Below, piece by piece: positions 29,914 through 42,300 of a DNA stretch of 64,000 bases (position 1 is its first letter; every line of letters starts with the position of its first letter). The notes under the pieces are model-generated. The model saw nothing but the letters and a program-made list of their open reading frames with translations. It ran no database searches and was not told the origin of the DNA. The DNA is taken from positions 5,146,001-5,210,000 of the forward strand of contig NZ_CP042434.1 of assembly GCF_007971385.1 (NCBI RefSeq), in the 5' to 3' direction. The position numbers were made by a program, and so were the translations under genes. Source of the DNA: Arachidicoccus ginsenosidivorans (GTDB lineage: Bacteria > Bacteroidota > Bacteroidia > Chitinophagales > Chitinophagaceae).

Positions 29914-30474
29914 CTAATTTTTATTCAACCTAAACTGATAGGAACCACGAACATATTGCCGGGCATTTTTATTCCATATTTTGAATTCCGCTTTATAATA
30001 AGGATAAATGGTTGTCTTATTGAGCACTTCCATTTCCAGGGTGAATACTTTTGCGTCTTCTGCTGATACCGGTGCACTTCCTTCAAAAAGATCATTATTG
30101 CGCATAAGCAACTTGCCGTCACTATTAGTGAGTTGTTGCCCCACCCCTACTTGAACCTTACCTTCTTGTTGTTCCCAGCCAGAAAGTCTCAAAATAAGCT
30201 GTAGTCTTTCACCCGGTTCAATGAGATTATTATTATCAATTAAGGCCCCTTCTTCGGTCATTAAAAAAGCCGCCACCACCTGTAAGCCCCCATCTCCCTC
30301 CCACTGAATCTGATTACGGATTTTGTCCGGGCTATTTAGTACGGTTTTTAAATGGTCGACTGTTTTATTACCACTTTCGTGACGTACACTGACCTGGCAG
30401 CTGTAAAAGCAAAACAGGGTTAAGACGGGTATTATCCACAACATCCGCTGTTGCTTGAATAATTGTAGTTTCAT
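29914..30474 (-). CDS. Small lipoprotein of unknown function, paralogue of the next gene
   Basis: 186-residue protein. I chose the start at 30474 because it opens a lipoprotein signal (MLWIIPVLTLFCFYSCQVSV); the longer open frame upstream is not protein-like. After the Cys there is a predicted all-beta domain with IRNQIQWEGDGGLQVVAAF, LIEPGERLQLILRLSGWEQ and the closing FKIWNKNARQYVRGSYQFRL. The domain is clearly related to the protein at 30598-31024, which ends in FHIWSKIHPDQIIQGYYSC. I do not recognise a named family. It is the last gene of the envelope cluster that starts at 46266. Confidence 0.75.
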   Translation of the reverse strand: MKLQLFKQQRMLWIIPVLTLFCFYSCQVSVRHESGNKTVDHLKTVLNSPDKIRNQIQWEGDGGLQVVAAFLMTEEGALIDNNNLIEPGERLQLILRLSGWEQQEGKVQVGVGQQLTNSDGKLLMRNNDLFEGSAPVSAEDAKVFTLEMEVLNKTTIYPYYKAEFKIWNKNARQYVRGSYQFRLNKN

Positions 30475-30597
30475 AATATTTAGTTTATTTAAAAAAAAAT
30501 GAGTTTGGCGTAGAGCGTAAATTAAAAAGGCACTATTTTCTTTTGTCAAAGGCCCTTTACAATCCAATTTGTTGTCCTATAATGATCTTTAGCAGCA

Positions 30598-31024
30598 TTA
30601 CAAATGACAACTATAATATCCCTGTATGATCTGATCAGGATGAATTTTGCTCCAAATGTGAAAATCGACGCTAAATTCATCGACCAGGCGATCAATATTT
30701 TCAACGAAAGCAGAAAGAGAAATCTTTTCCACCGCTCTTAGTGGAAAATAACCATAGGCCGCAAATAGATCAGCTTCATTGAGGAAGCTTTGACCTTCAT
30801 CAGTGGTAATGCGCTGCGCCGCACCAACACGAATCTGTTCCTGCATTGCCTCCGCTTCACCCAGCCATCTTTGAATGATAAGATGCAGCTGAATCTTTTC
30901 ATCCAAATTAATCAGACTTAAGCTCACGCAGTAAAGAACCACTGGCGTATTGTAACCAGACTTGCTCTACAAGCAAGCCACCAGTCGTTTCCAACTGGAT
31001 ATTGTTTCTGATTTTGATATGCAT
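30598..31024 (-). CDS. Small unknown protein, paralogue of the lipoprotein at 29914-30474 (frame break)
   Basis: About 141 residues if read as a single gene from the ATG at 31024 (MHIKIRNNIQLETTGGLLVE). That frame hits a stop after LLRELKSD; the neighbouring frame continues with SLINLDEKIQLHLIIQRWLG to the end. Joining them near 30925-30945 needs one base removed or two added, opposite in sign to the other breaks in this window. The alignment to the downstream lipoprotein runs from IRNNIQ to the C-terminus. It has no signal peptide, so it may be cytoplasmic or exported differently. The exact frame-break position is uncertain. Confidence 0.55.
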
Positions 31025-31112
31025 AATTTTGATTTTACTTTTATATTACTTTGATTTTGACACTGATTTTAAAGTTGATTAATTTTTTGGCCGTACAGCA
31101 AAATCATAACGA

Positions 31113-32192
31113 TTACTTGAATAATAGCTGGGTACTTATTATTTTCCCAGCAGTCGCATCTATGGAAATTAAATAACTCGAATTTACCACATACAGTGTG
31201 TCGCCCGCCAGCTGGAAAATAGGTTTGGTATACGTATTTTGATCATCGGGTAATTGCGGTAATGTCAACGTCCAAACGCTATTTAGATCTGAGCGTCGCA
31301 CCATGGTTAATAACAGATCCCTATTATTATCTGTGGTAATCTTGCTGCAAACAAATAAATGATGCTTGTAATCCATCAGTTCGTTATGTGTCACGTTAGA
31401 GAAGCCAGGTTCTGCCAAAACAAAACCAGGATCCAGAAATGTTTCTTTGGAAGAAAGTTGTTTCCCATTAGTAATCTGTCCTCTCTCACTGCTTGTGCAA
31501 CGATAACCCTCTATATCATCAGCAAGTTGAGACAGTACAATAGGTGCGTAAAACGCTTTAAACCCCGTTTGTTCGGTCTTAGAGCGTGTTGTATTCCTTA
31601 CCAGGTCCTCGTTTTCCAATAAAGTGTATTTTCCGCTTTGTGCATTAACTATGTAATACCTGCCATCTGTCGCAAGGGCTGCCACCCTGCCCTCCTTTTC
31701 ATCCACATATATACTGTTTCCTGTATTTAATTTAATACCTGGATTTAGATGATCCAGCTCCTCCATAGTAAAGGCCATTTTCTGGTTCGCTATATGAAAA
31801 ATAGCCAGGCCAATTTCACCCTTTTTCGTATCCATTGATTGTAACCAGACATTTACGCCGTCATTATACAGCACCTCAAGCCTCATTTTGGATTTATAGG
31901 GCTTAGCAAGTAAGTTTTTACCACTCACTGGTTCTAATAACGTAAGGTAATAGCTGATAATACCTTGTTGACGAACCATGTTGCCCTTCCTTGAATATTG
32001 TAAGATAAATATACTGCTATAGGTGCAGGCAAGTATATGACCCGACGGGTCAAACTGCGCACTCTCAAATTTGGGTTGTTTGCTACCCAATTTACAGCCA
32101 GTCAATAGTTGCAGCCCCAAAAGGGAAACAAGCACAAAAAAGGAAATAAACACCTTTTTTTGAAGTATAAAGGGATGGAACACAAGTCGCAT
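31113..32192 (-). CDS. Lipoprotein with beta-propeller-like body (PA2928-like)
   Basis: 359-residue lipoprotein. The signal peptide ends in a lipobox (LLGLQLLTGCKLGSKQPKFE). The body contains repeated strand motifs such as AALATDGRYYIVNAQSGKY, VWTLTLPQLPDDQNTYTKP and DTLYVVNSSYLISIDATAGK, suggesting blades of a WD/PQQ-like propeller. It resembles what is annotated as 'PA2928 family' in relatives, recalled rather than searched. It has no catalytic motif and is likely a periplasmic or surface protein of the envelope cluster. Confidence 0.75.
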   Translation of the reverse strand: MRLVFHPFILQKKVFISFFVLVSLLGLQLLTGCKLGSKQPKFESAQFDPSGHILACTYSSIFILQYSRKGNMVRQQGIISYYLTLLEPVSGKNLLAKPYKSKMRLEVLYNDGVNVWLQSMDTKKGEIGLAIFHIANQKMAFTMEELDHLNPGIKLNTGNSIYVDEKEGRVAALATDGRYYIVNAQSGKYTLLENEDLVRNTTRSKTEQTGFKAFYAPIVLSQLADDIEGYRCTSSERGQITNGKQLSSKETFLDPGFVLAEPGFSNVTHNELMDYKHHLFVCSKITTDNNRDLLLTMVRRSDLNSVWTLTLPQLPDDQNTYTKPIFQLAGDTLYVVNSSYLISIDATAGKIISTQLLFK

Positions 32193-32336
32193 ATTTATCT
32201 GAATTTAAGCGCGTTAATACGAGTTTTAAATAATATCAATTCCTTCAATTACACCGCTAACATTTTTATCCTTAAACCTATATCTACACTTTGATTCCCT
32301 GGAAGTAACACATAGAAAAAGTAACCCAAAAGTGTC

Positions 32337-33833
32337 TTACTGAACCTGTATCGTATGAATAACAAATACAACAGGGGTAATATGTTGCTTTGAAGTGCCA
32401 GGCAAAAATGTCCCCGTTACAAGTACCTGTTTACCATAATATTCTTGCAAAGCGATGGATCTGTTCTCTGTTAACAGCTGTACGCTAGCAATACTACTGA
32501 CCAAAGGCTGTTCCAATGAGGCGCCTACGCTAAAGGGTGGCGGCTGGACGCTTATAGGATGATCCAACTGTAGCGTGGTTACGGTGAAGGGTATATTTAT
32601 ATTGGAAACATCAGTCTCATTGTTTCCAGAGCCGAGACCAGCACCTTCATTGCCAATGCCACCTACCTTTTGTTTAACCAAACCAGATAACAAGGTATTT
32701 GGGGTTTCATAAATAAATGTATTGGGTGGGCTGGCAATGTCTGCAAAATATAAGTCACCAAAATCATCCGGATATTTTTGTTCAATAACCTTAACAGGCT
32801 TGTTTTTAAATCCTTCAAAATAGGCTACGTCATATCGGTGCAATAAAAACTGCGCATGACCAGGGTTAAAATGAAAAGTCAAATACCGATGTTCATAGTC
32901 CATTTCTGAGGTGGCTATACGCTGTTCAATCGTAAAATAGGTATTTTTAATAACCAGGCGAATATTTTGAATAGGTCTACCTTCTGTGGGATAATAAGGT
33001 AAAAGCAGCTTTCTGTTTTCTGATTGTAACCGATAAGTTCCATCGCTGTTTTCCAAAAGAAGCATCAGCGAGACCTTCTCATCGTTTTGCACAAGTAACA
33101 ACGCATCTGCAACAAAATCGTCACCGTTAAGATCTCCTATGACAAAGCTAATGAGCTGATAGGCTTCAGGGATCATTTTTTGGAACTTTTTAGCAGCGTC
33201 ATTAATAGAAAGATTGTTATTAGCGATATTTTCAGGTTCCATCCCAGAGCGGTTCTTTGAAAGCTTGTTTAATATTACCGCCTCGGTCGCCTCAGAAAAT
33301 GTCAATGGACCGGTTGGGGTCGCCTGGATCAGCACTCTTGCAAAAAGGTCTTCCTCTCCGTAATGACTGGTTGTAGATCGGTATTCCTTAAATAGATATT
33401 GTCCCCTCGCATTTTTTTTAAAGCTTATAGATATTCTGCTAAAACTGCTATTACTCCCCAAATGATAATCAACATGCAATTCACTGTCCAGCAGATAAAT
33501 GGATGAGCTGCCAGCTGATCCAAGCATGGCAGGATCCATAACAAGCCCCTCATTTTCTGCAATTAGTTGATAAGCACCCTTATGAACCCGCAACAGCAAT
33601 ATTTTCTCAAAATCAGGTGGCTCATCACCAGTGCTTTTACTTTGCAGTTCAACCAACAGATCCCCAGAATCGGCGCCGGATGCCCAACCCGGTCCGGAGA
33701 TACTGACAATATCATACCCACTGGTAAAGCCGAGGACGGCAGCGCTATCGCGCTGCCCAAATACGCAGCTATTACTGGTGACTAATTGCAAAAGTAAGAG
33801 CAAAAACAAGCAATATTTGCCACGGATGCGCAT
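32337..33833 (-). CDS. Exported protein of unknown function with DUF4431-like C-terminus
   Basis: 498 residues from the ATG at 33833 (MRIRGKYCLFLLLLLQLVTS), which starts a signal peptide; an ATG three codons upstream is also possible, and the further upstream frame looks non-coding. An N-terminal repeat unit (YQLIAENEGLVMDPAMLGS) is echoed later (YRLQSENRKLLLPYYPTEG). Between them lies a calcium-loop-like FVIGDLNGDDFVADALLLVQ. The C-terminus (YYGKQVLVTGTFLPGTSKQH) resembles DUF4431. No enzyme motif is visible. It sits between a lipoprotein and the fibronectin-repeat protein in the envelope cluster. Confidence 0.75.
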   Translation of the reverse strand: MRIRGKYCLFLLLLLQLVTSNSCVFGQRDSAAVLGFTSGYDIVSISGPGWASGADSGDLLVELQSKSTGDEPPDFEKILLLRVHKGAYQLIAENEGLVMDPAMLGSAGSSSIYLLDSELHVDYHLGSNSSFSRISISFKKNARGQYLFKEYRSTTSHYGEEDLFARVLIQATPTGPLTFSEATEAVILNKLSKNRSGMEPENIANNNLSINDAAKKFQKMIPEAYQLISFVIGDLNGDDFVADALLLVQNDEKVSLMLLLENSDGTYRLQSENRKLLLPYYPTEGRPIQNIRLVIKNTYFTIEQRIATSEMDYEHRYLTFHFNPGHAQFLLHRYDVAYFEGFKNKPVKVIEQKYPDDFGDLYFADIASPPNTFIYETPNTLLSGLVKQKVGGIGNEGAGLGSGNNETDVSNINIPFTVTTLQLDHPISVQPPPFSVGASLEQPLVSSIASVQLLTENRSIALQEYYGKQVLVTGTFLPGTSKQHITPVVFVIHTIQVQ

Positions 33834-33956
33834 TTTGTGCATCCGATCTTTTTGTTTTTGAACTTCAGCAAAATCACTTTTCTGTAGTACAACTAGGACT
33901 TCTGGCATTGCTTAAAAAAATTAGTTATATAGAAGATAAATTGCTATACGCCATAA

Positions 33957-36281
33957 TTAGTTTGTCTGAACGTTGACTACCTGACTTAGGGGTGATTTAC
34001 CGCTTGATTTACCCACAGCCTTATTATCTTTATTCATTTCATGAAATTCAATGGCATATTGGTAGTGCTTGCCGCTGGTCACGCCTATATCTTCAAAACT
34101 GTTTTTGACAGCTAATGCCTTTCCATCTTTGGTAGAACCATCCACAGATTCCGCTGCTGACACCTGCAGCGAACGCCAGGGAGCTAATATACCATCCCCT
34201 ACGCCGCGGTGTATGATGATGTAATAAGGCTGCGCTATAGCGGGCCCAGCCCACTGTAGGACAATAGATCGTTTTTCTTTTTGGTAAACGGCCTTTAACT
34301 TGTCAGGCCTTGGCAGTACAAACCCATTATGTAAGTAGCCAGAGACTTTAGCCGATAACTTGCTTCGTGGTCCCGTACTATCTACTGTCGCCGCCGCATA
34401 AATATAAGTCTGGTTCTGACAAGCGGTACTATCCTCAAACTGAAAGGGGACTCCAAAGGGCTGTTGCTGGATAACAGTTAAGGTATCCCACGGCGCATCG
34501 CCTGACTTTTTTCGGTAAATTTCATAACCTAAGACACCCTCACTGCTACTGCCGATCCACTCCGTAATGATGGCATTTTGGGTGGAGTATATGCTTTTGG
34601 CTACCGGTGCAGAAGGTGGAGTCACCACCGGCTTTTGGATATCAACGGCTTCAGAATAGTCTGAATGGTTGCCTTGTTTATCCAGGGCTACGATTTTATA
34701 GTAGACATGCCGGTCAAGTGTAGTAGGGCTAATGCTGTCCACAAACAAGGTAGACTTGACAGGATACTGCGTGACTTGAATAAAATTTGAGGTAGGATTA
34801 TAAGAATAGTAAACCTTATAGCCACTCATATCTTTTTCCTTATTGGCATCCCATTGTAGTACAATCATCCCTGCTGCGTCCATCATGCCTTTAAGCCCAG
34901 TAGGCGCTGCTGGTGGAATACTATCGGTGAGTAGCCCCATGCGAGGCATAGAATAAGCATAATTGCCTGCGGTGTCTACACTGGCTACCACGTAGAATAT
35001 CTTATCCCCTGCGCTAGCCGTCGTATCGATAAAGGAAGTTGCACTTTTGGGAAGTAGTTTATCATGCACAGGATAAAACGGGCCATCATGCTCACTGCCT
35101 CTGGCCACAAAATAACCCACCAGATCACCTGCTTTCTCGGGATCCCTCCACCTGATAAATATATGATTTAGAAATATATTGGCCACACTGTCAACAATGA
35201 CCCGACTGGGTGGTGTTCGGTCCACCCCATGGACTTTAATGGGCTCACTATAGGGACTTGTGTCACCAAAAGGATCTATACCAGCAATGCGGTAATAATA
35301 ATCCACATAATTTTCCGGGATACTATCAAAAAACACCTGCCGGTCTCTGAGTACAGCCTGTACTTTTCCCTGCAAACTATCACCGCCCTTATCCAGGGCT
35401 GGATTATAGGAGCTGAAATAAGGTTCCGGAGTTAATAACTGATAGGTTTTTCCGCCATCTATACTGCGCTGAATAAAAAAGTAATCAAATCCGCCTTTTT
35501 GCTGCCGGTTCCATTGGAGTTCAATTTTCATATCATTACCCATACCCTCCAGGCCCTGGGGCGTCAATGGTTTTGCAGGAACTGCATTCACCAGTTTTGT
35601 AATGCCTGCCTTCAAAGGCTCCCCTTCACTGGCCGTGTCACTTTGGACAATATACCCATAATACATGCCTTTAGTGACCGCTTTATCCACCAGCCTGAAC
35701 CCCATTACCTCGGCAGCCTTTTTGGAAAGATCTGCGGCCTGCATGGCCACGAAAAAACGTAGGTTATACGCATCACTTTGCTGCTCAATCTCTTCCACCA
35801 GACTGCGGGGTGCCTTACTTGTCATCGTAAAGTCCTTTCCATAAAGAGCCTGCGCCGCCATGGCGACATAAGGATCTTTACCTGCCGCCAGGGTATTGAG
35901 CTTTTCTAATGTCCAGGGCAAAATAGGTGTAGGTGTCAGAAGTGTCGTGTCCACTTTGCCGTTAAAGCCATAAGTTATCCGATAAACCGTATACCCTTTA
36001 CGCCGGCTGACACCCCAGGCGATCCCGTCTGTAGGCGCCCACCTTAAAACAATAGAGTCGCCAAAGGCCTTTGCTTTAAGGGCAATTCCAAAAGGTGCAC
36101 TGCTGTCTGTAAGAGGCGCACTTTGCGCCAGTAAGGACTGGCAGCTGATTATTACGATTATCGTCAGCCCCAATACCATGCACAAAATCTTGCCTAGGCT
36201 AATCAACCAAATGCGGTTCCTGGTGTTAAAGTTTATCTTCAGGGATAAATTCATTTTTGTTTTATTAAATAGTATTTTCAT
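33957..36281 (-). CDS. Secreted fibronectin type III repeat protein
   Basis: 774 residues. A membrane-crossing signal region (CMVLGLTIIVIISCQSLLAQ) is followed by about six fibronectin type III-like repeats. Each repeat is recognisable by the shared phrases APTGLKGMMDAAGMIVLQWD, KPLTPQGLEGMGNDMKIELQ, YYKIVALDKQGNHSDYSEAV and YYRIAGIDPFGDTSPYSEP. No T9SS signal or lipobox is visible. In relatives such proteins are surface scaffolds. Its position directly after the giant TANFOR-type gene suggests they are co-expressed and may assemble together. Confidence 0.82.
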   Translation of the reverse strand: MKILFNKTKMNLSLKINFNTRNRIWLISLGKILCMVLGLTIIVIISCQSLLAQSAPLTDSSAPFGIALKAKAFGDSIVLRWAPTDGIAWGVSRRKGYTVYRITYGFNGKVDTTLLTPTPILPWTLEKLNTLAAGKDPYVAMAAQALYGKDFTMTSKAPRSLVEEIEQQSDAYNLRFFVAMQAADLSKKAAEVMGFRLVDKAVTKGMYYGYIVQSDTASEGEPLKAGITKLVNAVPAKPLTPQGLEGMGNDMKIELQWNRQQKGGFDYFFIQRSIDGGKTYQLLTPEPYFSSYNPALDKGGDSLQGKVQAVLRDRQVFFDSIPENYVDYYYRIAGIDPFGDTSPYSEPIKVHGVDRTPPSRVIVDSVANIFLNHIFIRWRDPEKAGDLVGYFVARGSEHDGPFYPVHDKLLPKSATSFIDTTASAGDKIFYVVASVDTAGNYAYSMPRMGLLTDSIPPAAPTGLKGMMDAAGMIVLQWDANKEKDMSGYKVYYSYNPTSNFIQVTQYPVKSTLFVDSISPTTLDRHVYYKIVALDKQGNHSDYSEAVDIQKPVVTPPSAPVAKSIYSTQNAIITEWIGSSSEGVLGYEIYRKKSGDAPWDTLTVIQQQPFGVPFQFEDSTACQNQTYIYAAATVDSTGPRSKLSAKVSGYLHNGFVLPRPDKLKAVYQKEKRSIVLQWAGPAIAQPYYIIIHRGVGDGILAPWRSLQVSAAESVDGSTKDGKALAVKNSFEDIGVTSGKHYQYAIEFHEMNKDNKAVGKSSGKSPLSQVVNVQTN

Positions 36282-36373
36282 AACGTAAGATTAAGTGACG
36301 AGTCGTTAAACGAGTTACTATGTCTGAAAGGTCTTCACTGTTTATAACTTTACTTTATTGAATAATAAATAGC

Positions 36374-39300
36374 CTACTGGGGAAAAATGATAAAGGGCAC
36401 AGGCACCTCGGAAACAATCGTTTTGGTCCTGGAGGCCTGAATTTCCTCTGCCAGCGTCGTTATCCGCATGGATTTACTGTTTTGTACCCCTCTGCTGATA
36501 TCCCCTACGGCCTTCATCCATGGCGTATTACTCCTGTCTTGCTGAAACTGCAGAGTTCTGATAGGATTTATGCCATAGGTGAATATCAGTGGATGCTGGC
36601 TACCGCTAGGTAAAGACTTAAACGTCAATGCCTGAATTCGGTTTTTAAGATCTTTATCCAAAGCACCGTTTAACCAGAAATAGTCATCCTGCCCCGGTTG
36701 TATTTGCACTGTTCCGTATTTAGTCTTGGCCAGCAGGTGCCGATCTGTAATAAACTTATCATACACATATTTTTCATTAGAATTATTCGTAATATTGGTT
36801 ACAAGATCATTAATAAAGGTCGCCGAAAAGCCAAGGTCCGATAAAATGCTGCGATTTTTCTTCGTCTCATCAATTAACTTCTGGAGGGCCGCATAATTAC
36901 TACTGAACTGGCTTTGATAATAAATGTATGCATCTGCAGCATTTTTAAGCAGCACAAGATCGTAAGCATAATACTTGTCGCGTTCATAACCGATGGACAG
37001 GTTCGTTTTATCTATTGGGCCGCCATTTATAGTGCCCAAGTGTGGCCTGCCTGTTATCTTTCCGGTTGTCCAGTCAATATGTCCTGAGGCGAGGGTACCA
37101 TCTATATTAATAGCCCCATCCGGTCTTGGTCCCCACCTAGTTGGATTAAGGCGCGAATCGTAGCCGCCCCATAATCTACATTCAGCCTGGCATTCTCCAG
37201 TCTGGATTGCAAGCTATACAGCACGTTCATATGCTTATCATTTTCGATGTTTTTATCAAAACCCATTTTAACGTAAAGTAAGGGCGGTATGGTATAGGTA
37301 TAAGGATTATTACCCTCTGCCGCCTCTCCTACCTGGCGCACCTGACCTTTGATTTCCCATTCATCAAAACCTTCAGGGCCTTGCTTGGTATAAAGTGTTG
37401 CGGTCGTATACTTAGCCTGTTCAACCTTTATTAGGTTTTCTGTTGCTGTACCACTTTCTTTGATCAATCCTCCACTGGTCAACTCACTTCCAAAGGAAGC
37501 CATTTTATCGGCGAAGGTGTTAAATTGACTGGTTCTAAAATCATCTGGTAAATAATCCGGCCGGTAGCTGGCTGATAAACAGCCACTTCCTTGCCTTGGG
37601 CCGTGGTGCCGTCCTGAATCTTAGTTGGATCAACCGTCCCGTTTTCAATCCCCTCATTAATAACCGTCATGACCGGTGTTTCACCTTTTCTAAACCTATC
37701 AATGGCATCGCGATGACTTTGTTCTTGCTTCGCTTTATTTCGGATACCACGCTCGGAGGCGGAGGTAGTAGTCGGTGATTGTATGGCATTTCCACTACCT
37801 GATGCGCCTAAGATATTGACGGAAGTATTGATAGATACTGTACTGAAATCCACATCTGCCATAGACACTGTACCCGTCCCTGCTGTCTTTTCCAGATCCA
37901 CCAGCTCGGTCGTTGTCTTGATTTCTTGGGTCTTGCTGGACTCGATGCTAAAGTACATCCGGTAGGTCGTACTGTTTTTCAGACTACCCGGCAAATCAAA
38001 CAGGATATCATTACCATTGACTGAAAAATTGGTATTAATGACCTGACCACCATCGGCTTCAATAATGGTTAGTTTCTTAATTGGATTAGAATCATTCTCT
38101 AATTTAAAATACTTGTCGTTTCTCTGATCGACGACGACCATGGATTTTTTACCCTTAAATTCATTTTTCAAAAAGTAGTTTTGACCGTTGATCGGATAGC
38201 TGATCACGACGTGACGTTCACTGATGGTATCTGGTGCTATACCGGTGGTAAAGGCAATGGATTCCTCCTCTTCACTTTTCCCTGCCGGCTTTTGCCAATT
38301 GTTATTAATTAACTCTTCTGCTTTGCAATGAATGGTAATGGTATATTTCATTTTTTCTCTAAAAGCTTCATCTGACCAAAGGGTCATGGTGTAACCATCA
38401 GCACTGAACTGTTTGGTGCCCTGACCGACATAACCGTTATCTTCACTTTTGACTGTATAATGATCCACCTTAAAGCGGAAGGTTCTGGTCGTCTCATGGC
38501 CCTCTTTATCCATTACATTAAATTTAAATGGCTTATTATCCATGGGCAGGTTAAAGATCACATAAGGTTTGGCAAAGACGCTAACATTATCGGTACCCGG
38601 TCCCACCTCGGCAATCAGTTTAATGGACGCCAGTGGATCCATCTCAGGCACACAGACTTCGCCAATTTCAAATTTCATGCTTTTATTGACATGCACCATA
38701 CCACCCAGGGCTTCTCCTACAATTTTAATGCGGCCATTCATCCAGGTAGGATTGGGCAATCCGGCTTTAATGGCTGCTCCTACCTGTAATTTGGCTAGGG
38801 TTACATTACCACTGAACAGACCGACATCTATATGCAGATCTACCCCCATGGCAAAGTATGCAAAGACCTGTCCAACGGCGTACCAGTTATTCATCCCAAA
38901 GGAAGTGCCCACCTGGCAGCTACCCGGATTGGTAACATGTAGTAAAGCAACGTCAAAACCAACCGTAGCCTTCGCATAAGCGCGTATAACAGCCAGGTCC
39001 ACATTGATGTTACCGTGCACCAGGGCACCAAACATAAACCCACTGGCACTACCCCCCTGATTTATCATATTAATAACGCTGTTTTCATTGCTGCTTTGCG
39101 TACTATAGCCAAGAAATTTATTGATTTCGTCCGGTAGTGGTGGAAACTTAGGCAATATCGAACCAATACAGAAATAAGCCTCTCCATACAACGATCCAGA
39201 GACAATACCCGCATCCATTTTCCAAATCGTTACTTTAACTTTAGAGAAGGCATCCCCTAGCCGGCTGGCGCCATTGCCATCCGGACAGCCTACATATAAG

Positions 39301-42300
39301 TAATAATCAAAATTGCTGTTTTGGCTTTGACGTGTCTTTTGCTCAGCCGCTGTTTCACCAATAGGTATAGGCGTGTTAGCACCAAAATATAACCAGATCG
39401 GGACTTTAGCCTCAGCAATGATTACTTTTACAGTTGCTTTTAAAAACGCGTCAAATTGATCGTTTTGTATATCATATTGCATCAAAAGATCAGTATGCAC
39501 CAGTCCCGCACTACCTTCTTTGCCGTCTGAGACCACATCAGCTTGCCCTACAATCCCAATGTTAATAGGTGCACCATTTAGAATACCGACCGTTAAGGTG
39601 GCCTTCGCCTTTAAGACGGTGGCCTGAATATAAGACAGCGTTAAGCTCGCCTGGATGCCTTCGGCATTTTCTACGGGCTTCATTTTAGGCACCCCCCACC
39701 AATGGACTGATCTATCTCCAGATTATGGTAATAGCCGCCCCCAAAGCCGTTAATGATTAACGGACCAATTTGGGCAATGCCTTTGGTGCCGTCATACACA
39801 CTGGCCCCGAAACCAAAATATTTAAATCCTTTTACCGCCGTACCAAAAACAACATTGGCCTTAATATTAATACCCGGCGGGAAGGATACGGATCCTGCTC
39901 CCATAATGCCCTCGCCCCAGATGTCATCATGCATAAATCCAAGCGAAGCACTGACTTCCACAGGTCCGAACTTGCCGTTAATGGCAATAGAATCCACCTT
40001 ACAATGCACTTCGGGCTTAGGCGTATAATCAGCGGGATCGATATAACCGTAGAGATTTAAAATGGACTTGCCACCTAGACCTATGGATCCAAATCCAAGA
40101 TTCATATCCAGTTCAAAGGACATGCCCACCTTGATTCCATTATCATCCATACCGACCAGCGGTTTGGGGGATTTCAGGCTAACGCTAAATCCACCCACAC
40201 CACGATCGTTTTCACTGGCACCAGCACCTACCGCTCCAGGCAAGCCCTCAGGTACATAAAAGGGCTGTTCGTGATTAGGGCCTGACAATGCGTAACGACC
40301 TTTTAATTCTTGGTATTCATCCAGGGATTGTTCTAGTGGCCGCTGCATAAAAGCGGTGCTGCTGCTAGGTTCACTGCCCGTATGGATGTTGCCTGGCATA
40401 AAATAAAATTCATTGCGTCCTTCTTTGCGGTTGCCCATTTGCATGCCCTGTATGGTAAGCGCCGTAAAGACGATATGGACCGGATTATTGATGGTTACAT
40501 TTAGCTTACCGTTAAGTTCCATCTGTATGGCGGCTCCCAGCGGATCTTTTTGTATGGTAAATAAAGAGTTGGGTTCCAGGTTAAAGTCTGCTGCCCAAAA
40601 TGGAATATGTACCCCGCCTGAAGGTGGTTTTATGGAGAAAGCATAACTGAGTCCGTCCTCTTCAGTCGTGCTAAGCAGGCATTCATAACTCAGCTGGTCG
40701 GTGCTGATGGGTAGTCCGACTTTTCCTGTCATGTTCGCTTTTTGCGGCATCCACTCCTTAATGGGAATGGATAGCTGGTCTATCGTAAAGGCCCATTTTC
40801 CGATAGATCCTTTTTCCAGCAGATCTTTGGCCTGGATATCCACCCAAAGGCCGTTATCTTCACTTAGGAACAAATCACCGAATTCTACGCTTGGCCGGGT
40901 GCTGCCGGAACTGATAAAGTCAGCTGGTAACTGCATACTTAGTTTTTCCATATACAGTCCTTGATAGGCCGGCTGGTCTCTATGCAGAAAAGTATGGCCA
41001 TTTTCATCCTTTGGCCAGTTTTGCACGGTGGGGTTTTGTAATAAGGAATGATCATAATACAGCCCTTCTTTGGCAGACACGGTAAATCCTTTCAGGCCTT
41101 CAATCTCAAAGTCTTCGGAAGGTTCCAGTTTGGCCATCCAGTCGTTCCACTCCCTAAAGGAAAAGCTTGTTTTCATTTTCACTCTTTCTGCTGTTGCTAC
41201 ACCCAGGCTATTAACGGCCTTTAGTTTAGCAGGTAGCAGCACCTCTGCCTTGACAAAAAGTTTTTCAAACCCGTCTTTGCCATTCCATTTTAAGTACGTT
41301 GTTTGCGTGGTATCCAGTTCGGACATCTCCCCGCTGGGAACAGCCCCTTTTAAGGTGAAGGCAACCTCTCCAAAATCAATACTTCTGTCTGAGGGCAGAT
41401 ATAACAGGCCATGTTCCATGGATAATCCGGTGGGATTAATACAGAATCCGGCGCCGCATAGAGAAAGCCACTGATTGCCCATGCCGGCACCTGGAATATT
41501 CATGCTGAATAGCATGCGCATATCGGTTCCGTTTGGTTTGAAGATGATACCTGTAATGGCCAGTGTGGCCGCTACACCTGCAAAGTCCTGGTTATTTAAT
41601 CCCAAAGGAAAATCTACGGCTTCTTTGCCTTCAAATTGCTTGTCCAGATGTGCTACCTCGTTTACTCTTTTCAAAATAGGATCGATAATGGGGCCAGTCA
41701 GGTTTTTCACCTTGTTCTGATAGTCTGGCAAAGAAAGCTGCAGCCAGTCCGCTCCCGCGGTCTTGTCCCAGTTGGTGGTGACAGTGCCCGCCAGCAGTTG
41801 TCTTTTTTCATTGATACGAATACTTTCAAAAACAACGTTCAGCATAATAGGATGACCAAAGGGTTGCCACATGATAATGCCGGATCCTTTAAATAGGGTT
41901 TCATTAGGGACTATGCGCGTCGCCTGACTGACCACCATGACAAAGTCGCCCACATGAACGCTGTCGCCCGGCAGTAAATCTCCCGAGTAAACCGGACTAT
42001 CGGGGTCTAGTGGATTTTGCAAAGTGCAACCGTTTTGTGCAGTTAAGGCCAGAGACACGGCCTTAGGGGGCGAAGGCAGATCAGTCTGGCCGCTAATAGT
42101 AGTAGTCGTCGCAGGCACTACTTTACCAGCAACGGCTGTCCTGGAAAAATCTGTAAATGAACTTTTTGGTGTATAGGTGATGGCGGCGATTTCGCTGTAG
42201 CCTTGATTGGCGATCTCAATTGGATTACCTGGAATATTTTGGGCGATAGCCCTGACCCTAATAATGTATTTTTTCCCGGCCTGTAATACATGTGGATATC

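Noticed and set aside
39680..39692. Overlapping genes at the giant-protein break
   Set aside because: The C6 run exactly explains the break and the joined protein reads continuously; separate genes would need a coincidental overlap.
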